Positions 24,668 through 34,057 of a stretch of 64,000 nucleotides of DNA are shown piece after piece. Each line of letters opens with the position of its first letter. Positions within the stretch are counted from its first letter, which is position 1. This DNA is from DATLMR01 sp964615905 (GTDB lineage Bacteria > Acidobacteriota > Blastocatellia > UBA7656). Made by a program: the position numbers and the translations under genes. The notes under the pieces were generated by a model. The model worked only from the letters and a program-made list of their open reading frames with translations, did no database searches and was not told where the DNA came from. Location: the NCBI GenBank assembly GCA_964615905.1, contig CAZTUB010000002.1, forward strand, positions 248,001-312,000, written 5' to 3'.

Positions 24668-24764
24668 ATTGTCCTCCTGCTTCAGCCATATCCTCAATGC
24701 GTTGTCGTAAAGCTTGCTCGTATAACCTGATTTAAGGCCATGCTAGCCGGACCGTGTATTTGTT

Positions 24765-25016
24765 GCTGTCCTTTATTGAACAACTTTTAAATTAAACTCT
24801 GAGTGGGCCGAGCAGCGGGTCCGTGCTTAAACGATAAAGAAACCTGACACAAGGAATCTGTTTAGCGAGTCGCGCACCTGTTTTTGAACAGGTCTGTGTC
24901 GGGGTTATTTTCAATCATAATGCCTGCTCAGGCGTAGACCGCCAGCCGGGTGTTACGCTATGGCAGGTCGTATTATACGCCCCGTAAAGAGCGATTGCTG
25001 TCCAATATTGAACAGC
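24765..25016. promoter_or_regulatory. Three GAACA-containing dyads in a divergent regulatory region
   Basis: The 417-nt region between the response regulator and the CarD-like gene carries no gene. It holds GCTGTCC-TTT-ATTGAACAAC (24765-24784), CCTGTT-TTTG-AACAGG (24877-24892) and GCTGTCCAATATTGAACAGC (24997-25016). The first and third match at 17 of 20 positions; the second and third are near-perfect palindromes sharing TGTYC and GAACA halves. They are plausible operators for one regulator acting on both genes. Confidence 0.45.
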
Positions 25017-25084
25017 GCTTAATCACAATTAGGCGTATCGTTAAATCGGGGCCGGAATCGGGTTCGCGAAGGGAGTAAATTCGA

Positions 25085-25576
25085 ATGGAAATGGCCGTTG
25101 GAAACAAGGTGATTTATCCGAGGCAGGGGCCTTGCCTTATTGGCCGCATCGTAAACCGAGACGTCAACGGCAGCCCGATGAACTTCTATCATCTGGTTGT
25201 CCTCGGCGATGCGGGCGAGCTGTACGTCCCCGTAGATAAAGCCCAGGCCATAGGGATGCGGCACCTCCTTGACAAGTCCGAGATCCCGAAACTGCTCAGA
25301 AGGCTGACGATGACAGCCGCTATTGCAGGCAACTGGAGGCAGCGCACCGATTACAACCTGAAACTGTTCAGCTCAGGCTCTGCCTTCGATCTGGCCGAAG
25401 TCATCGAGTCATTGACAGAGCTAAGCGCAAGCAAGACGTTATCGCTCGGCGAGCTGCGAACGCTGGACCGGGCAAGGGTTCTGTTGATTCGCGAAATCTC
25501 TGAAGTGACGGGAGAGACAAAGACAGCAGTTGAGCTACAGGTCGACGAGGCTCTGAAAGCGCGAGAAGTAACATGA
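25085..25576 (+). CDS. carD: CarD/CdnL-like RNA polymerase-interacting regulator
   Basis: 163 residues, GAAGGGAG before the ATG. The N-terminal about 60 residues (VGNKVIYPRQGPCLIGRIVN, then YHLVVLGDAGELYVPVDKA) form the Tudor-like RNA-polymerase-beta-binding domain of the CarD/CdnL/TRCF family, and the rest is the helical domain that contacts promoter DNA (about 70-160). Such proteins stabilise open complexes, often at rRNA promoters. It overlaps the next gene by 4 nt (ATGA), so the two are translated together. It is divergent from a response regulator. Confidence 0.85.
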   Translation: MEMAVGNKVIYPRQGPCLIGRIVNRDVNGSPMNFYHLVVLGDAGELYVPVDKAQAIGMRHLLDKSEIPKLLRRLTMTAAIAGNWRQRTDYNLKLFSSGSAFDLAEVIESLTELSASKTLSLGELRTLDRARVLLIREISEVTGETKTAVELQVDEALKAREVT

Positions 25577-25917
25577 AGATCAGCCTTATAAGCGAAGGCG
25601 CGGGCATCCCGGCTATCGGCAGTCCGGTCAATCACCAGGGTAAAAATGTTGAGTTGCGAACGCCCGATCAAGGGCTGATTCACGCCATTTTACAGGAGAT
25701 AGACAGTTGCCTGAGCCAGGGAGTCCTGCCCGTGCACAACGATCATCTGAAACACCTCTCTGAAATGGGCGAGATACTCGACTACCTCCTGTTGATGAGG
25801 GAAAAGAGATTGATCGGCGGCATTTTGATAACAAAAGGCAATGATAATACTCCCCATCGAATGACAAATATCAGGCTGACATACCTGGGTGTCAAAGCGC
25901 TCCGCCCCGGAGACTAG
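25573..25917 (+). CDS. Small winged-helix-like protein (DUF2513-like)
   Basis: 114 residues; the ATG overlaps the CarD-like stop codon (ATGA). The section LIHAILQEIDSCLSQGVLPV, then the helix HLSEMGEILDYLLLMREKRL and the end ...RLTYLGVKALRPGD follow the layout of DUF2513-type winged-helix proteins, which read D(L/M)IR-x-ILxEIE ... YHLxLLxEAGL ... LTxxGxEFLD. The match is recalled and partial, so the family is inferred. It probably works with the CarD-like protein. Confidence 0.55.
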   Translation: MKISLISEGAGIPAIGSPVNHQGKNVELRTPDQGLIHAILQEIDSCLSQGVLPVHNDHLKHLSEMGEILDYLLLMREKRLIGGILITKGNDNTPHRMTNIRLTYLGVKALRPGD

Positions 25918-26027
25918 AGCCTGCCACGCGTCCCATCTTTCATAATCAACCGGATACCGCATGCTGGATGCAGAGGCCGAGTTCCTATAGAATTATCGAG
26001 CAACCGATAAGCCGGGAGGGTAGACGC

Positions 26028-28010
26028 GTGAAAAGAGTGCGCTGCGGTTTGATCTTCTCTATTTCCCTCTGTATTGCCTGCGCTTCTGTCGTCACGGCCA
26101 GCGCATCGCAAAGGCCGAGCAAGCGGGCGGCGAATCAGAGCCCGGCTGTGAAGAGGCAGGCTACGCAGGGCCATCATGCGCGTCACGCGGCGCAACTGTC
26201 GTCGCGAGCCGACTTTGACAGGTTTGCTCGCGTCTATTATCGCGGGCGATTCTATGCGCTGCCTCACGTCATGTTCGTTATCGACCGGCGCGCGCAGGGG
26301 CGCGTCTACTACGTCAATTCGAAGGTCTACCAGTTCCACAAGGATTTCGTTAACGCCAGCTATCTGTCGCTTGAGCGCGGCCGCGCTTTTTATGAGAACA
26401 ACTATTTGAAGAGCGACCGCCGGTTTCTTCTCGGCACAATCGCTTTTCAGAGCGCGGTCGGCAAGTTTACATACGAGTTCTGGGAAGGCGATAAGCTCAC
26501 CGCCCGTTTGATAAACGAAGCGCACGCGGCGCTGAGCAAAAGCTTTTTTGCGCCGCTTGCGTTCAAGCCGAACTCGCTCGCGCAGGAGGAGGTCGTCGCT
26601 GAAAACAACAAGATGGCCAAGCCCGGCATCCCTATGCTCACGGCCGCAGAACTGGCGCGCGACCAGGAGTACCAGCCGCTCAATCTCGGCTCCGGCCTGG
26701 GGCAACTGCGGATAATCGACCGGCTCACTCCCGATATGGTGATCGACCGCAACCAGATCGTCATCTTTAAAGAGATGCCCGTTCAACTGACGCCGTTATC
26801 CGGGATCATCACGACCGAAGGCGGCTCGCCGCTTTCACATGCAAACCTGCTTGCAAAGTCCTGGTCGATCCCGAACGCGCAGATCAAGAACGCCGAAAAA
26901 CTTTTCAAGCAGCTCGAAGGCAAGTACGTAAAGCTTGAGGTGCGCGAGAACGATTACACGCTTGCTCTTGCCGACCCCCGCGAGGCGCAGGAGCTCAGAA
27001 AGCAGTGGATCAAGCGCGCCGACGCCGTGACCCCGCCTGCTGATCTCAGCTACAGAGTGCTTGCGGACCTCAAAGACCAGCGCGCGCGCGACGCGCGGCG
27101 ATTCGGCGCAAAGTCCGCTAACCTGGGCGAGATGGCGGCCGCGCGGCTTGCTCGCATCATCGTGCCGCGCGGGTTCACGGTCCCTTTTCACTACTACCAT
27201 CAATTCATCCTCCGCAACGATCTCGAAGAACGGATAGCTTCGGCGGTCGAAGAGGACCGGTTCGTTCATGACCCTGTTTATCGCAAGAAGCGGCTCGCGG
27301 AGATTCGCGAGTGGATTCAAGCCGGTCGCCTCGATGATTCGTTCAAGCAAGCGGTGCTTGAAAAATTTCACGGCGAATACGGCGGGAAGGGCGTTTTCGT
27401 GCGAAGCTCGACGAATGCCGAAGATTTGCCGAATTTCAGCGGCGCGGGCCTTTACACGACCGTCCCGAACGTCCGCACTGACGAGCAGATGGTGGAGGCG
27501 ATCAAGACCGTCTGGGCAAGCGTTTGGAATTACGAGGCATACGAGGCGCGTGAAAGCTTTGGCATGAACCATTTCGGCGTATACCCCGCGGTGCTCATTC
27601 AGGAAGGCATAAACGCGGACAGCGCGGGCGTGGCCATTACCGCCGACCCGTTTGATAAAGAGTCGAAAGCAGCCGTCTATATCAACGCGAAACGCGGGCT
27701 CGGCATAAAGGTGGTCGAAGGCCGCCGCGTGCCTGAGCAGGTTATCTTTCGGCCGCGCGCGGGCACGATCCAGGTGCTGACACGCTCGGACGAAGATACT
27801 ATGCTCGCCTTCGACGAGCAGGGCGGCGTCAAAGAGGTCAAGGTCGAAGAGCGCAGGGCCGTGCTTACGGACGAGATGGTCAGGCGGCTCGCCCGCGCGG
27901 CGCTCGCAATAGAGCGGGTCTTCGGCGGGCGAGATCAAGACATCGAATGGCTTTACAAAGGCGGCACGCTCTACATAGTCCAATCGCGCCCCTATATCGA
28001 AGGCAATTGA
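26028..28010 (+). CDS. Exported PEP-synthase/glucan-water-dikinase-like protein
   Basis: 660 residues from the GTG at 26028 (GGGAGGG about 8 nt upstream). This start puts a signal peptide at the N-terminus (KRVRCG then hydrophobic to about residue 25); a longer frame opens at 25968. An N-terminal region without known motifs (about 40-230) is followed by a phosphohistidine domain (EGGSPLSHANLLAKSW, H271) and then a PPDK-type ATP-grasp domain (about 370-655: GVFVRSSTNAEDLPNFSG, AGVAITADPF, LYIVQSRP). The order His-domain then ATP-domain, with no PEP-binding TIM barrel, is that of glucan water dikinases, not PEP synthase. Export is odd, as ATP is scarce outside the cytoplasm. Confidence 0.82.
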   Translation: MKRVRCGLIFSISLCIACASVVTASASQRPSKRAANQSPAVKRQATQGHHARHAAQLSSRADFDRFARVYYRGRFYALPHVMFVIDRRAQGRVYYVNSKVYQFHKDFVNASYLSLERGRAFYENNYLKSDRRFLLGTIAFQSAVGKFTYEFWEGDKLTARLINEAHAALSKSFFAPLAFKPNSLAQEEVVAENNKMAKPGIPMLTAAELARDQEYQPLNLGSGLGQLRIIDRLTPDMVIDRNQIVIFKEMPVQLTPLSGIITTEGGSPLSHANLLAKSWSIPNAQIKNAEKLFKQLEGKYVKLEVRENDYTLALADPREAQELRKQWIKRADAVTPPADLSYRVLADLKDQRARDARRFGAKSANLGEMAAARLARIIVPRGFTVPFHYYHQFILRNDLEERIASAVEEDRFVHDPVYRKKRLAEIREWIQAGRLDDSFKQAVLEKFHGEYGGKGVFVRSSTNAEDLPNFSGAGLYTTVPNVRTDEQMVEAIKTVWASVWNYEAYEARESFGMNHFGVYPAVLIQEGINADSAGVAITADPFDKESKAAVYINAKRGLGIKVVEGRRVPEQVIFRPRAGTIQVLTRSDEDTMLAFDEQGGVKEVKVEERRAVLTDEMVRRLARAALAIERVFGGRDQDIEWLYKGGTLYIVQSRPYIEGN

Positions 28011-28288
28011 GCCGGGCCGGTCTTAAACGCGAACCGCTCCGGCAAAAAGAAACAACTGTTGACAGCCGACCCTTGCATTATTATCCTAGCCCGTATCGAA
28101 AGCTTTGCCCCTTTCGTCGCTGATAAAGTGCAGAATGGCGCATTGCCGTTAAGCCATCTTGCAAGCTCTGCGTATCTGGCCATCCCTTCCGCCGGAAAGC
28201 CCCGGAGCAGATCAGACAGCTTACAGCCTTCATAGCGCGGGTTCTCGCCAGGCTCTGCGAGAGCCGGGACGTTATTCCTACAGGACGG

Positions 28289-29506
28289 ATGCCTATGGAA
28301 TCAGTGGAGATTCAAAGCATCATTGGACTGACCATCCAATGTGCAGGCATATACCTATTAACCATACTCTCATATTTTATTACGCGGTCGATCAGGCGCG
28401 GCTTTCTCGAATACTGGACGGTCGCCTGGGGCTGCATGGCGCTGGCGCTTTCGTCTCTCATAGTGTCGTTTCGGGTGCCTGAATTGCAGAAGCTGTTCTT
28501 GCCGCTTTACTTTCTGGGCGAGTATGCGTTCGGGTATCTCTATATCGCCGGTTGTCGCAATTACGTTTCAGGCTTCAGGCTTACGAGCCGAGACCTGAGG
28601 TTGCTTGGCGCGGGCGCTTGCCTGGCATTCATCCTGCCGCATCTTTCAAGCTCGTTCGATATATTGTTCATACCGCACGCTGCGGTCATGGCCGTGCTCT
28701 TTGCGCTCTCTGTGCACACGCTCCTGCCGCTGCGCCGCTGCGCTCATATCAGCCCGGGCCTTCGGCTGATGATGGCGGCGCTTACGCTGCTCGCGCTCGA
28801 TTTTCTCCACTACATCCCTATCTTCAGTTACGTCGAAGCGACGGGCGCTGACTTCGGCGGCTATCTCAGGTATACGTCGATTTACGATCTGATCCTTGAG
28901 ATCATGCTTGAGTTCGGCGTGGTTATGGTTGTGATGGAGGATGTGCGGCGCGAAGTCGAGGACTCGAACCGCGAGCTTGTCGCCACTCGCGACAGGCTTG
29001 AGGTGCTCGCGCGCGTAGACCCTCTGACAGAGGCGCTCAACCGGCACGGTTTCTACTCGCTGCTTGAAACCGGGCAGGGCCCCGCGGCTAATGTGTCGGG
29101 CTGCGTAGTAGTGGTCGATATGGACAATCTGAAACCGATAAACGACCGCTTCGGCCACAACGCGGGAGATGCCGCGATCCGCGAAGTTGCGAAGGCGATC
29201 CGGGGCGTGATTCGCGCAGACGACCTGTTGTTTAGATGGGGCGGCGATGAATTCTTGATACTGCTTTTGAACATCACGGAACGCGATGCGCGCCTCCGCG
29301 TCGATCAACTAAACGCCGCGCTCGCGCTCACGCGGCTTCCGGGGGCCAGTTCGCCCGTGCCGCTCATAGTCTCCTACGGCCTCGCCTGTTTCTCATCGAT
29401 GGGCAAGGTAGAGCAGGCTATCGAGGAAGCAGACGGCGCTATGTACGTTCGCAAGCAATCGCGTAAACAACTCGAACCGGCCGGGGCCGTGAACCACGAG
29501 GCGTGA
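28289..29506 (+). CDS. Membrane-bound diguanylate cyclase (GGDEF)
   Basis: 405 residues; AGGA precedes either of two ATGs (28289, 28295). Six or seven hydrophobic helices (about 10-215) form the sensor part, a short coiled linker follows, and a GGDEF domain fills about 235-395 with the active-site loop W317-GGDEF (318-322) intact. It makes cyclic di-GMP at the inner membrane. No RxxD inhibitory site is visible just upstream of GGDEF, so product inhibition may be absent. The last codons (AVNHEA) and the stop are encoded by hairpin element R2. The 278 nt before the gene hold no gene. Confidence 0.92.
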   Translation: MPMESVEIQSIIGLTIQCAGIYLLTILSYFITRSIRRGFLEYWTVAWGCMALALSSLIVSFRVPELQKLFLPLYFLGEYAFGYLYIAGCRNYVSGFRLTSRDLRLLGAGACLAFILPHLSSSFDILFIPHAAVMAVLFALSVHTLLPLRRCAHISPGLRLMMAALTLLALDFLHYIPIFSYVEATGADFGGYLRYTSIYDLILEIMLEFGVVMVVMEDVRREVEDSNRELVATRDRLEVLARVDPLTEALNRHGFYSLLETGQGPAANVSGCVVVVDMDNLKPINDRFGHNAGDAAIREVAKAIRGVIRADDLLFRWGGDEFLILLLNITERDARLRVDQLNAALALTRLPGASSPVPLIVSYGLACFSSMGKVEQAIEEADGAMYVRKQSRKQLEPAGAVNHEA

Positions 29507-29673
29507 ACCACGAGGCGTGAACCGTGAACCGTAAACCGTGACAAGTCAGAGAATGGTAAACAGTGACAAGTGACAAGTGACAAGTGACAAGAAAGACCGG
29601 AGTGGAGTTTGGTCGGTCCCTCCCTCTTGTCACGGTTTACGGTTCACGGTTCACGCCTCATGGTTTACGGTTC
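29488..29673. repeat. Heptad hairpin element R2
   Basis: A composite element: the left side has GTGAACC, GTAAACC and four GTGACAA units; the right side has TTGTCAC followed by GGTTTAC/GGTTCAC units. The central loop (AAGACCGGAGTGGAGTTT..., about 34 nt) differs from that of R5 at only about three bases. The diguanylate cyclase stop lies in its left edge. Confidence 0.8.
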
Positions 29674-29755
29674 CAAATCTTGATACGGACGAGGCGGCGC
29701 GTGTATACTCCGAATTCAGGGAATCCTCACACGCGAGTTCGGCATCTATGCATAA

Positions 29756-32700
29756 GTGCCTTCGTTTATATCCAGCATGCTCAGTCGCTTCAACACCATA
29801 AAAGATCGCTACGGAAACAGGCTATGGCCGGTCTGCCTGTTTATCGCCATTGCTTTCGCAGTCGCCGCCAGTGGCCAGGTTCCACCCGCTCCACAGCCTC
29901 AGCCGAGCGGCGCGAGCGTCATCGGCACGATACAAGATGACAGGGGAGCGCCCGTCGCCGACGCAAGGGTAGCCATAACCTCGACGGGGTTCTCTTCAAT
30001 CGCGTTGACACAGGCCGACGGCCGTTTCGAATTTCGCGGGCTACAGCCGGGCGAGTACCGCATCACGGCCGAGGCCGCGCGGTTTCGTAAAGGCCGGGTC
30101 AACATCACCGTCGCGCGACCCGACGAAGTGCTCAACCCTGTGATAAGGCTGACGGCCTCGTCCCTGCGCGTAGCAGTCGTCGACGCGAGCAACCAGCCGC
30201 TTCGCGGTGTGGTCGTGACGCTCGCGACGCAGGATCGCGGAGGGCCGGGGGCGGTCGCCGCGCGCACGACCACAGACGAAGGGGGCGACGCATACTTCGG
30301 CAGGCTCTCGCCCGGCCCTTATCAACTGACAGCCGCGCTGCGCGGGTATGAAGAGAAGCGGACCGAGGTATTCATCTCGTCGGATTTGACCACGGACCTC
30401 CCGCTTCAGCTCCTGGTCGCGCCCGTCATCCCTATCAACGAAAAGTCCGCGACGCGTTACACGGTGCCGAGCCTGCCTTCAAAGAATGTCCAGGCGGTCT
30501 TTCAAGACAGCGAAGGCTGGATATGGCTTGGCACGGACAAAGGTCTGGCCAGGTTCAACGGCACAGATTTCACGTCGTCAGCCTCGGCGGGCTCTCGTTA
30601 CGCTTCGCTCGGCGGCGAAGATATACGCTCGATTGCCGAAGATACAGGCGGCACGATCTGGCTTGCCACACCCACAGGCGTGCGACAGATAACCAAGGCA
30701 GGAACCGAAGTCGGCACGGCGCTCGACGGCCAGCACGCGCTCCAGATATTTCTGGACTCTCAATCAAACGTCTGGGTTGCGACCGCCGACGGACTGTTCA
30801 AATTCGACGGGAGAGCGTTCACACTGTTCAACCAGTCGCGCGGGCTCTTGTCGAACGACGTGCGCGGGGTCGCAGAAGACAAGAGCGGGCGGTTATGGAT
30901 AGCCACGGCGAGCGGCTTGATGATCCTGGAAGACGGCAAGATTACGGCTTTCGACGAAGCGCGGTTGCGCGGCAATACGGAACCGGCCGCCGCAGAACAG
31001 CGCGACCCGGCGGCGCGAGCAGGAGCCTCGTCGCGCTCGACGCCCTCGGCGCAGAGAAGCGTGCCCGCCGTCGAGCAGCCCTCGGCGGTCAATCGCGTCT
31101 TTGTCGATGCGTCGGGCAACGTCTGGTTTGCTTCAGAGCGCCGCGTATCGGTCTTTGACGGCGCCCGCGTCACGGATGTCGCTTTGCCGGGGCCTTCTGG
31201 TTCGACCGCAGAGGCTGCGGATTCTTCCATATCGTCGGGCGTGCTCGCGATTGGCCAGGACTCAAGCGGGCGGATGTGGCTTGCGCTCGCGTCGGGCGGC
31301 GCGCTGATTTATGACCCGGCGCACCGCGTCTCTCAGCGCATAAGCTCTCTCGACCGCGACCGCGTGGCGGCAATCTTTACCGGCCGCGAAGGTAACGTGT
31401 GGTTCGGGACCAACAACGGCGCGGTTCAGGCCGATTACTACAGCTTCGTCGCTTTTACGACGAGTCGCGGGCTATCTGATAACGACGTGCGCGCGGTCAT
31501 CGAGTACGACGATCAAAACAGCGGCGGGCTGCTGTTTTTGACATCCTCAGGGGTATCCAGGCTCGACGGCGAGCGGTTCGTCCAGTCCGACAGGCTTCGT
31601 TCGGGCATAGGGGTTCGCGCGGTGGCTTTCGATCAAAGCGGGGCCCCGTGGTTTGCGACAGAGCAGGGGGCGTTCCGGCTGAGCGGGCAGATACTCAGCC
31701 AGTTCAACGAGAGCAAGGGGCTTGCCTCGAACAACGTTCACTGGGTCACGAGCATAGAAGGCGGGGCGCGCATGATCTTCGCTACGTCGGCTGGCGCGAG
31801 CCTGTTTGAAGCGGGCGAGATTCGCCCTCTCGACAAGCTCGACAGCTTCGATGTGCGCCACGTGTTCGAGGCCGAAGACGGGGTGGTCTGGTTCGCCACG
31901 TCTCGCGGCATCGTGAGCATGGACCCGCGCACCGGCGAAACCGACCTGATCGACACCGCAAGGGGGCTTGCCGATAACGACGCGCGGTGGATCGCCGCCT
32001 ACCGCCACCGGCTCGTAGTGGCTACGCGAGCCGGTGTCCAGTTTTATAATGCGAGCGTGCAAAACACTTCCGCCTTCTCGACTCTTGACGGCGATGCGGC
32101 GAGCACAATCTTTGTCGACCGCGACGGCTACCTGTGGGTAGGGACCGACGACGGGCAGGTAAAGAAGTTTGCGCAGTTTGGCGACAACATCGTCTCGACA
32201 ATCTATTCCGGCGACTCCTACGCGCTCAGCGGCAGCCGTATCAACTCGATCTTTGAAGACAGCCAGAGGCGGATATGGATAGCGACATCGGGGGGCGCTG
32301 TTCGCCATGCGCCCGTTCGCGTAGCCCCTCAATCGCAGGTCGCTCTTGAAGTAGACGGCTCGGCCGAAGCGGCGACCGGCTCCGGCCCGCACGACCTCTC
32401 CTACGGTCGGCAGCGACTGACGTTCAGGTTCACGGCCGTGAGCATGAACGGGCAGGTCAGGTATCTTTACCGCATAAACCCGGAACAGGGCGACCAGCGA
32501 TGGACCCTGCTGCCTGTCCAGCAAGAGGCCATGCGCGAGGTGTCGCTGTTCGGCATAGATTCGGGGAACTACACCTTTCAGCTGATCTCGCTCAATCGTG
32601 ACCTCTACCAGCTTTACGGCGAAGGCGCGCCCGTGGCTTCGGTGTCGCTCAGGGTCGCCGCCCCGTTCTGGCAGCGTTGGTGGTTCTACACGATTGCCCT

Positions 32701-34006
32701 CGCGCTTGTCGGGCTGATAGTGGCGAGCACAATTGCCGCCCGGCGCATACGTGACCGCGAATACGTGCTCCCGAAAGAGCTTCGCAGCTTTGTGCCAATC
32801 GAGCCGAACCCTTACATAGTCGGAAACCCCATTCGCAGCGAGAATATGTTTTACGGGCGCGAAGACGATTTCCGCTACGTTCGCACAAAGCTTGAAAACG
32901 TCAACCAGGGGGTCGTCATCGTCTTTTGCGGCGAGCGGCGGGTCGGTAAAAGCTCTATCCTTTACCAGGTGTTGAACGGGCGGCTGGGTGAGCGGTTCAT
33001 CCCCGTCTTTGTCGATATGCAGGAGATGGTGATCGCTTCGGACTCGGAATTCTTTGCGCGCATATGCCGGTTGATTGCCGAAGCCGTGACCGCTTCGGGG
33101 GTCCGAGTCGGGCAGGCAGTCCTGGCTTCGACCGGCGGCGCGGCATCGAGTGCGCAGCAGGCTCCGGTTGTGAGCGTGCCCGTGTTTGACGGGCGCAACC
33201 CTTACCCGCTCTTTTTAGATTTCCTCGACGAAGTGCTTGCGGCGATAGGCGACCGCGAGCTGCTCATCTTGATAGACGAGTACGAGCTGATGGAAGCGAA
33301 GGTTGACGAAGGGAAGCTCTCATCCGAGCTGTTCACATACCTTGCGGGTTTGATGGATAACAAAGAGCGGCTCGCTTTTATCTTCACAGGCTCTCGGCGG
33401 CTCGAAGAGCGCGACAAGAAATACTGGCGCGAGCTGCTGCGCCGTTCGCTCTTTCGCAAGGTCAGCTTCCTGTCGGAGAAGGACTGCATGCGCCTTGTCA
33501 CAGAGCCCGTCGTAGGGCGCGTAGTCTTCGGGCGCGGCACGGTTGAAGAGATTTATCGCCTGACGGCCGGGCAGCCCTTTTACACGCAGGTCATCTGCCA
33601 GAACATAGTCGATTACATGAACGAGCACCGTCAGAACTGGGTTACCGTCGCAGACCTCAAACAGGTGATCGCGGAGATCGTCGATAATCCGCTGCCTCAG
33701 ATGATCTACGCGTGGGACGGGCTATCGGATGACGAGAAGCTCGCGCTCTCGCTGCTTTCAGAGATTCTTGTGGACAACAGATCTTTCGCCACCGCGCATG
33801 ACCTGCGGACAGCAATAAAGGCGCGGGAATACCCCGTGAACCTTTCGGAAAACACCATACGTCTGACGCTTGAAGAGATGTTTCGCCGCGAGCTGCTCGA
33901 CAAGGACGCGGGCGGCGGGTTCCGTGTAAAGATAGACCTCTTCCGGTTATGGATTCGCCGGTCGCATTCGATCTGGCAGGTGGTTAAAGAGGTCAGAACG
34001 CTTTAG
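29756..34006 (+). CDS. Two-propeller membrane sensor with cytoplasmic ATPase domain
   Basis: 1416 residues from a GTG at 29756 (no clear SD; an ATG at 29777 is the alternative). A signal anchor (about 25-40) precedes two carboxypeptidase-regulatory/Cna-B-like folds (about 50-215). Fourteen propeller blades follow (about 240-870; pattern ...D..G.(I/V/L)W(L/V/I)(A/G)T..G...), enough for two seven-bladed propellers. Next come a Y_Y_Y-like domain (about 880-970) and a membrane helix (975-998). This is the sensor layout of hybrid two-component proteins, but the histidine kinase is replaced by an AAA/STAND-like ATPase: P-loop GERRVGKSS 1059-1067, Walker B D1174-E1175. The next gene encodes a homologous ATPase fused to a kinase. 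Confidence 0.85.
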   Translation: MPSFISSMLSRFNTIKDRYGNRLWPVCLFIAIAFAVAASGQVPPAPQPQPSGASVIGTIQDDRGAPVADARVAITSTGFSSIALTQADGRFEFRGLQPGEYRITAEAARFRKGRVNITVARPDEVLNPVIRLTASSLRVAVVDASNQPLRGVVVTLATQDRGGPGAVAARTTTDEGGDAYFGRLSPGPYQLTAALRGYEEKRTEVFISSDLTTDLPLQLLVAPVIPINEKSATRYTVPSLPSKNVQAVFQDSEGWIWLGTDKGLARFNGTDFTSSASAGSRYASLGGEDIRSIAEDTGGTIWLATPTGVRQITKAGTEVGTALDGQHALQIFLDSQSNVWVATADGLFKFDGRAFTLFNQSRGLLSNDVRGVAEDKSGRLWIATASGLMILEDGKITAFDEARLRGNTEPAAAEQRDPAARAGASSRSTPSAQRSVPAVEQPSAVNRVFVDASGNVWFASERRVSVFDGARVTDVALPGPSGSTAEAADSSISSGVLAIGQDSSGRMWLALASGGALIYDPAHRVSQRISSLDRDRVAAIFTGREGNVWFGTNNGAVQADYYSFVAFTTSRGLSDNDVRAVIEYDDQNSGGLLFLTSSGVSRLDGERFVQSDRLRSGIGVRAVAFDQSGAPWFATEQGAFRLSGQILSQFNESKGLASNNVHWVTSIEGGARMIFATSAGASLFEAGEIRPLDKLDSFDVRHVFEAEDGVVWFATSRGIVSMDPRTGETDLIDTARGLADNDARWIAAYRHRLVVATRAGVQFYNASVQNTSAFSTLDGDAASTIFVDRDGYLWVGTDDGQVKKFAQFGDNIVSTIYSGDSYALSGSRINSIFEDSQRRIWIATSGGAVRHAPVRVAPQSQVALEVDGSAEAATGSGPHDLSYGRQRLTFRFTAVSMNGQVRYLYRINPEQGDQRWTLLPVQQEAMREVSLFGIDSGNYTFQLISLNRDLYQLYGEGAPVASVSLRVAAPFWQRWWFYTIALALVGLIVASTIAARRIRDREYVLPKELRSFVPIEPNPYIVGNPIRSENMFYGREDDFRYVRTKLENVNQGVVIVFCGERRVGKSSILYQVLNGRLGERFIPVFVDMQEMVIASDSEFFARICRLIAEAVTASGVRVGQAVLASTGGAASSAQQAPVVSVPVFDGRNPYPLFLDFLDEVLAAIGDRELLILIDEYELMEAKVDEGKLSSELFTYLAGLMDNKERLAFIFTGSRRLEERDKKYWRELLRRSLFRKVSFLSEKDCMRLVTEPVVGRVVFGRGTVEEIYRLTAGQPFYTQVICQNIVDYMNEHRQNWVTVADLKQVIAEIVDNPLPQMIYAWDGLSDDEKLALSLLSEILVDNRSFATAHDLRTAIKAREYPVNLSENTIRLTLEEMFRRELLDKDAGGGFRVKIDLFRLWIRRSHSIWQVVKEVRTL

Positions 34007-34057
34007 AATTTAAGGTCGGGCGATTACAAGAGGGACCGAAAAGACAGCAGATATAAA

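Noticed and set aside
26835..27983. 382-codon minus-strand frame opposite the dikinase-like gene
   Set aside because: Antisense to the ATP-grasp motifs; a shadow of the coding strand.
31547..32524. 325-codon minus-strand frame inside the propeller sensor gene
   Set aside because: Antisense to regular propeller repeats, so the frame is a by-product of the repeated coding pattern.
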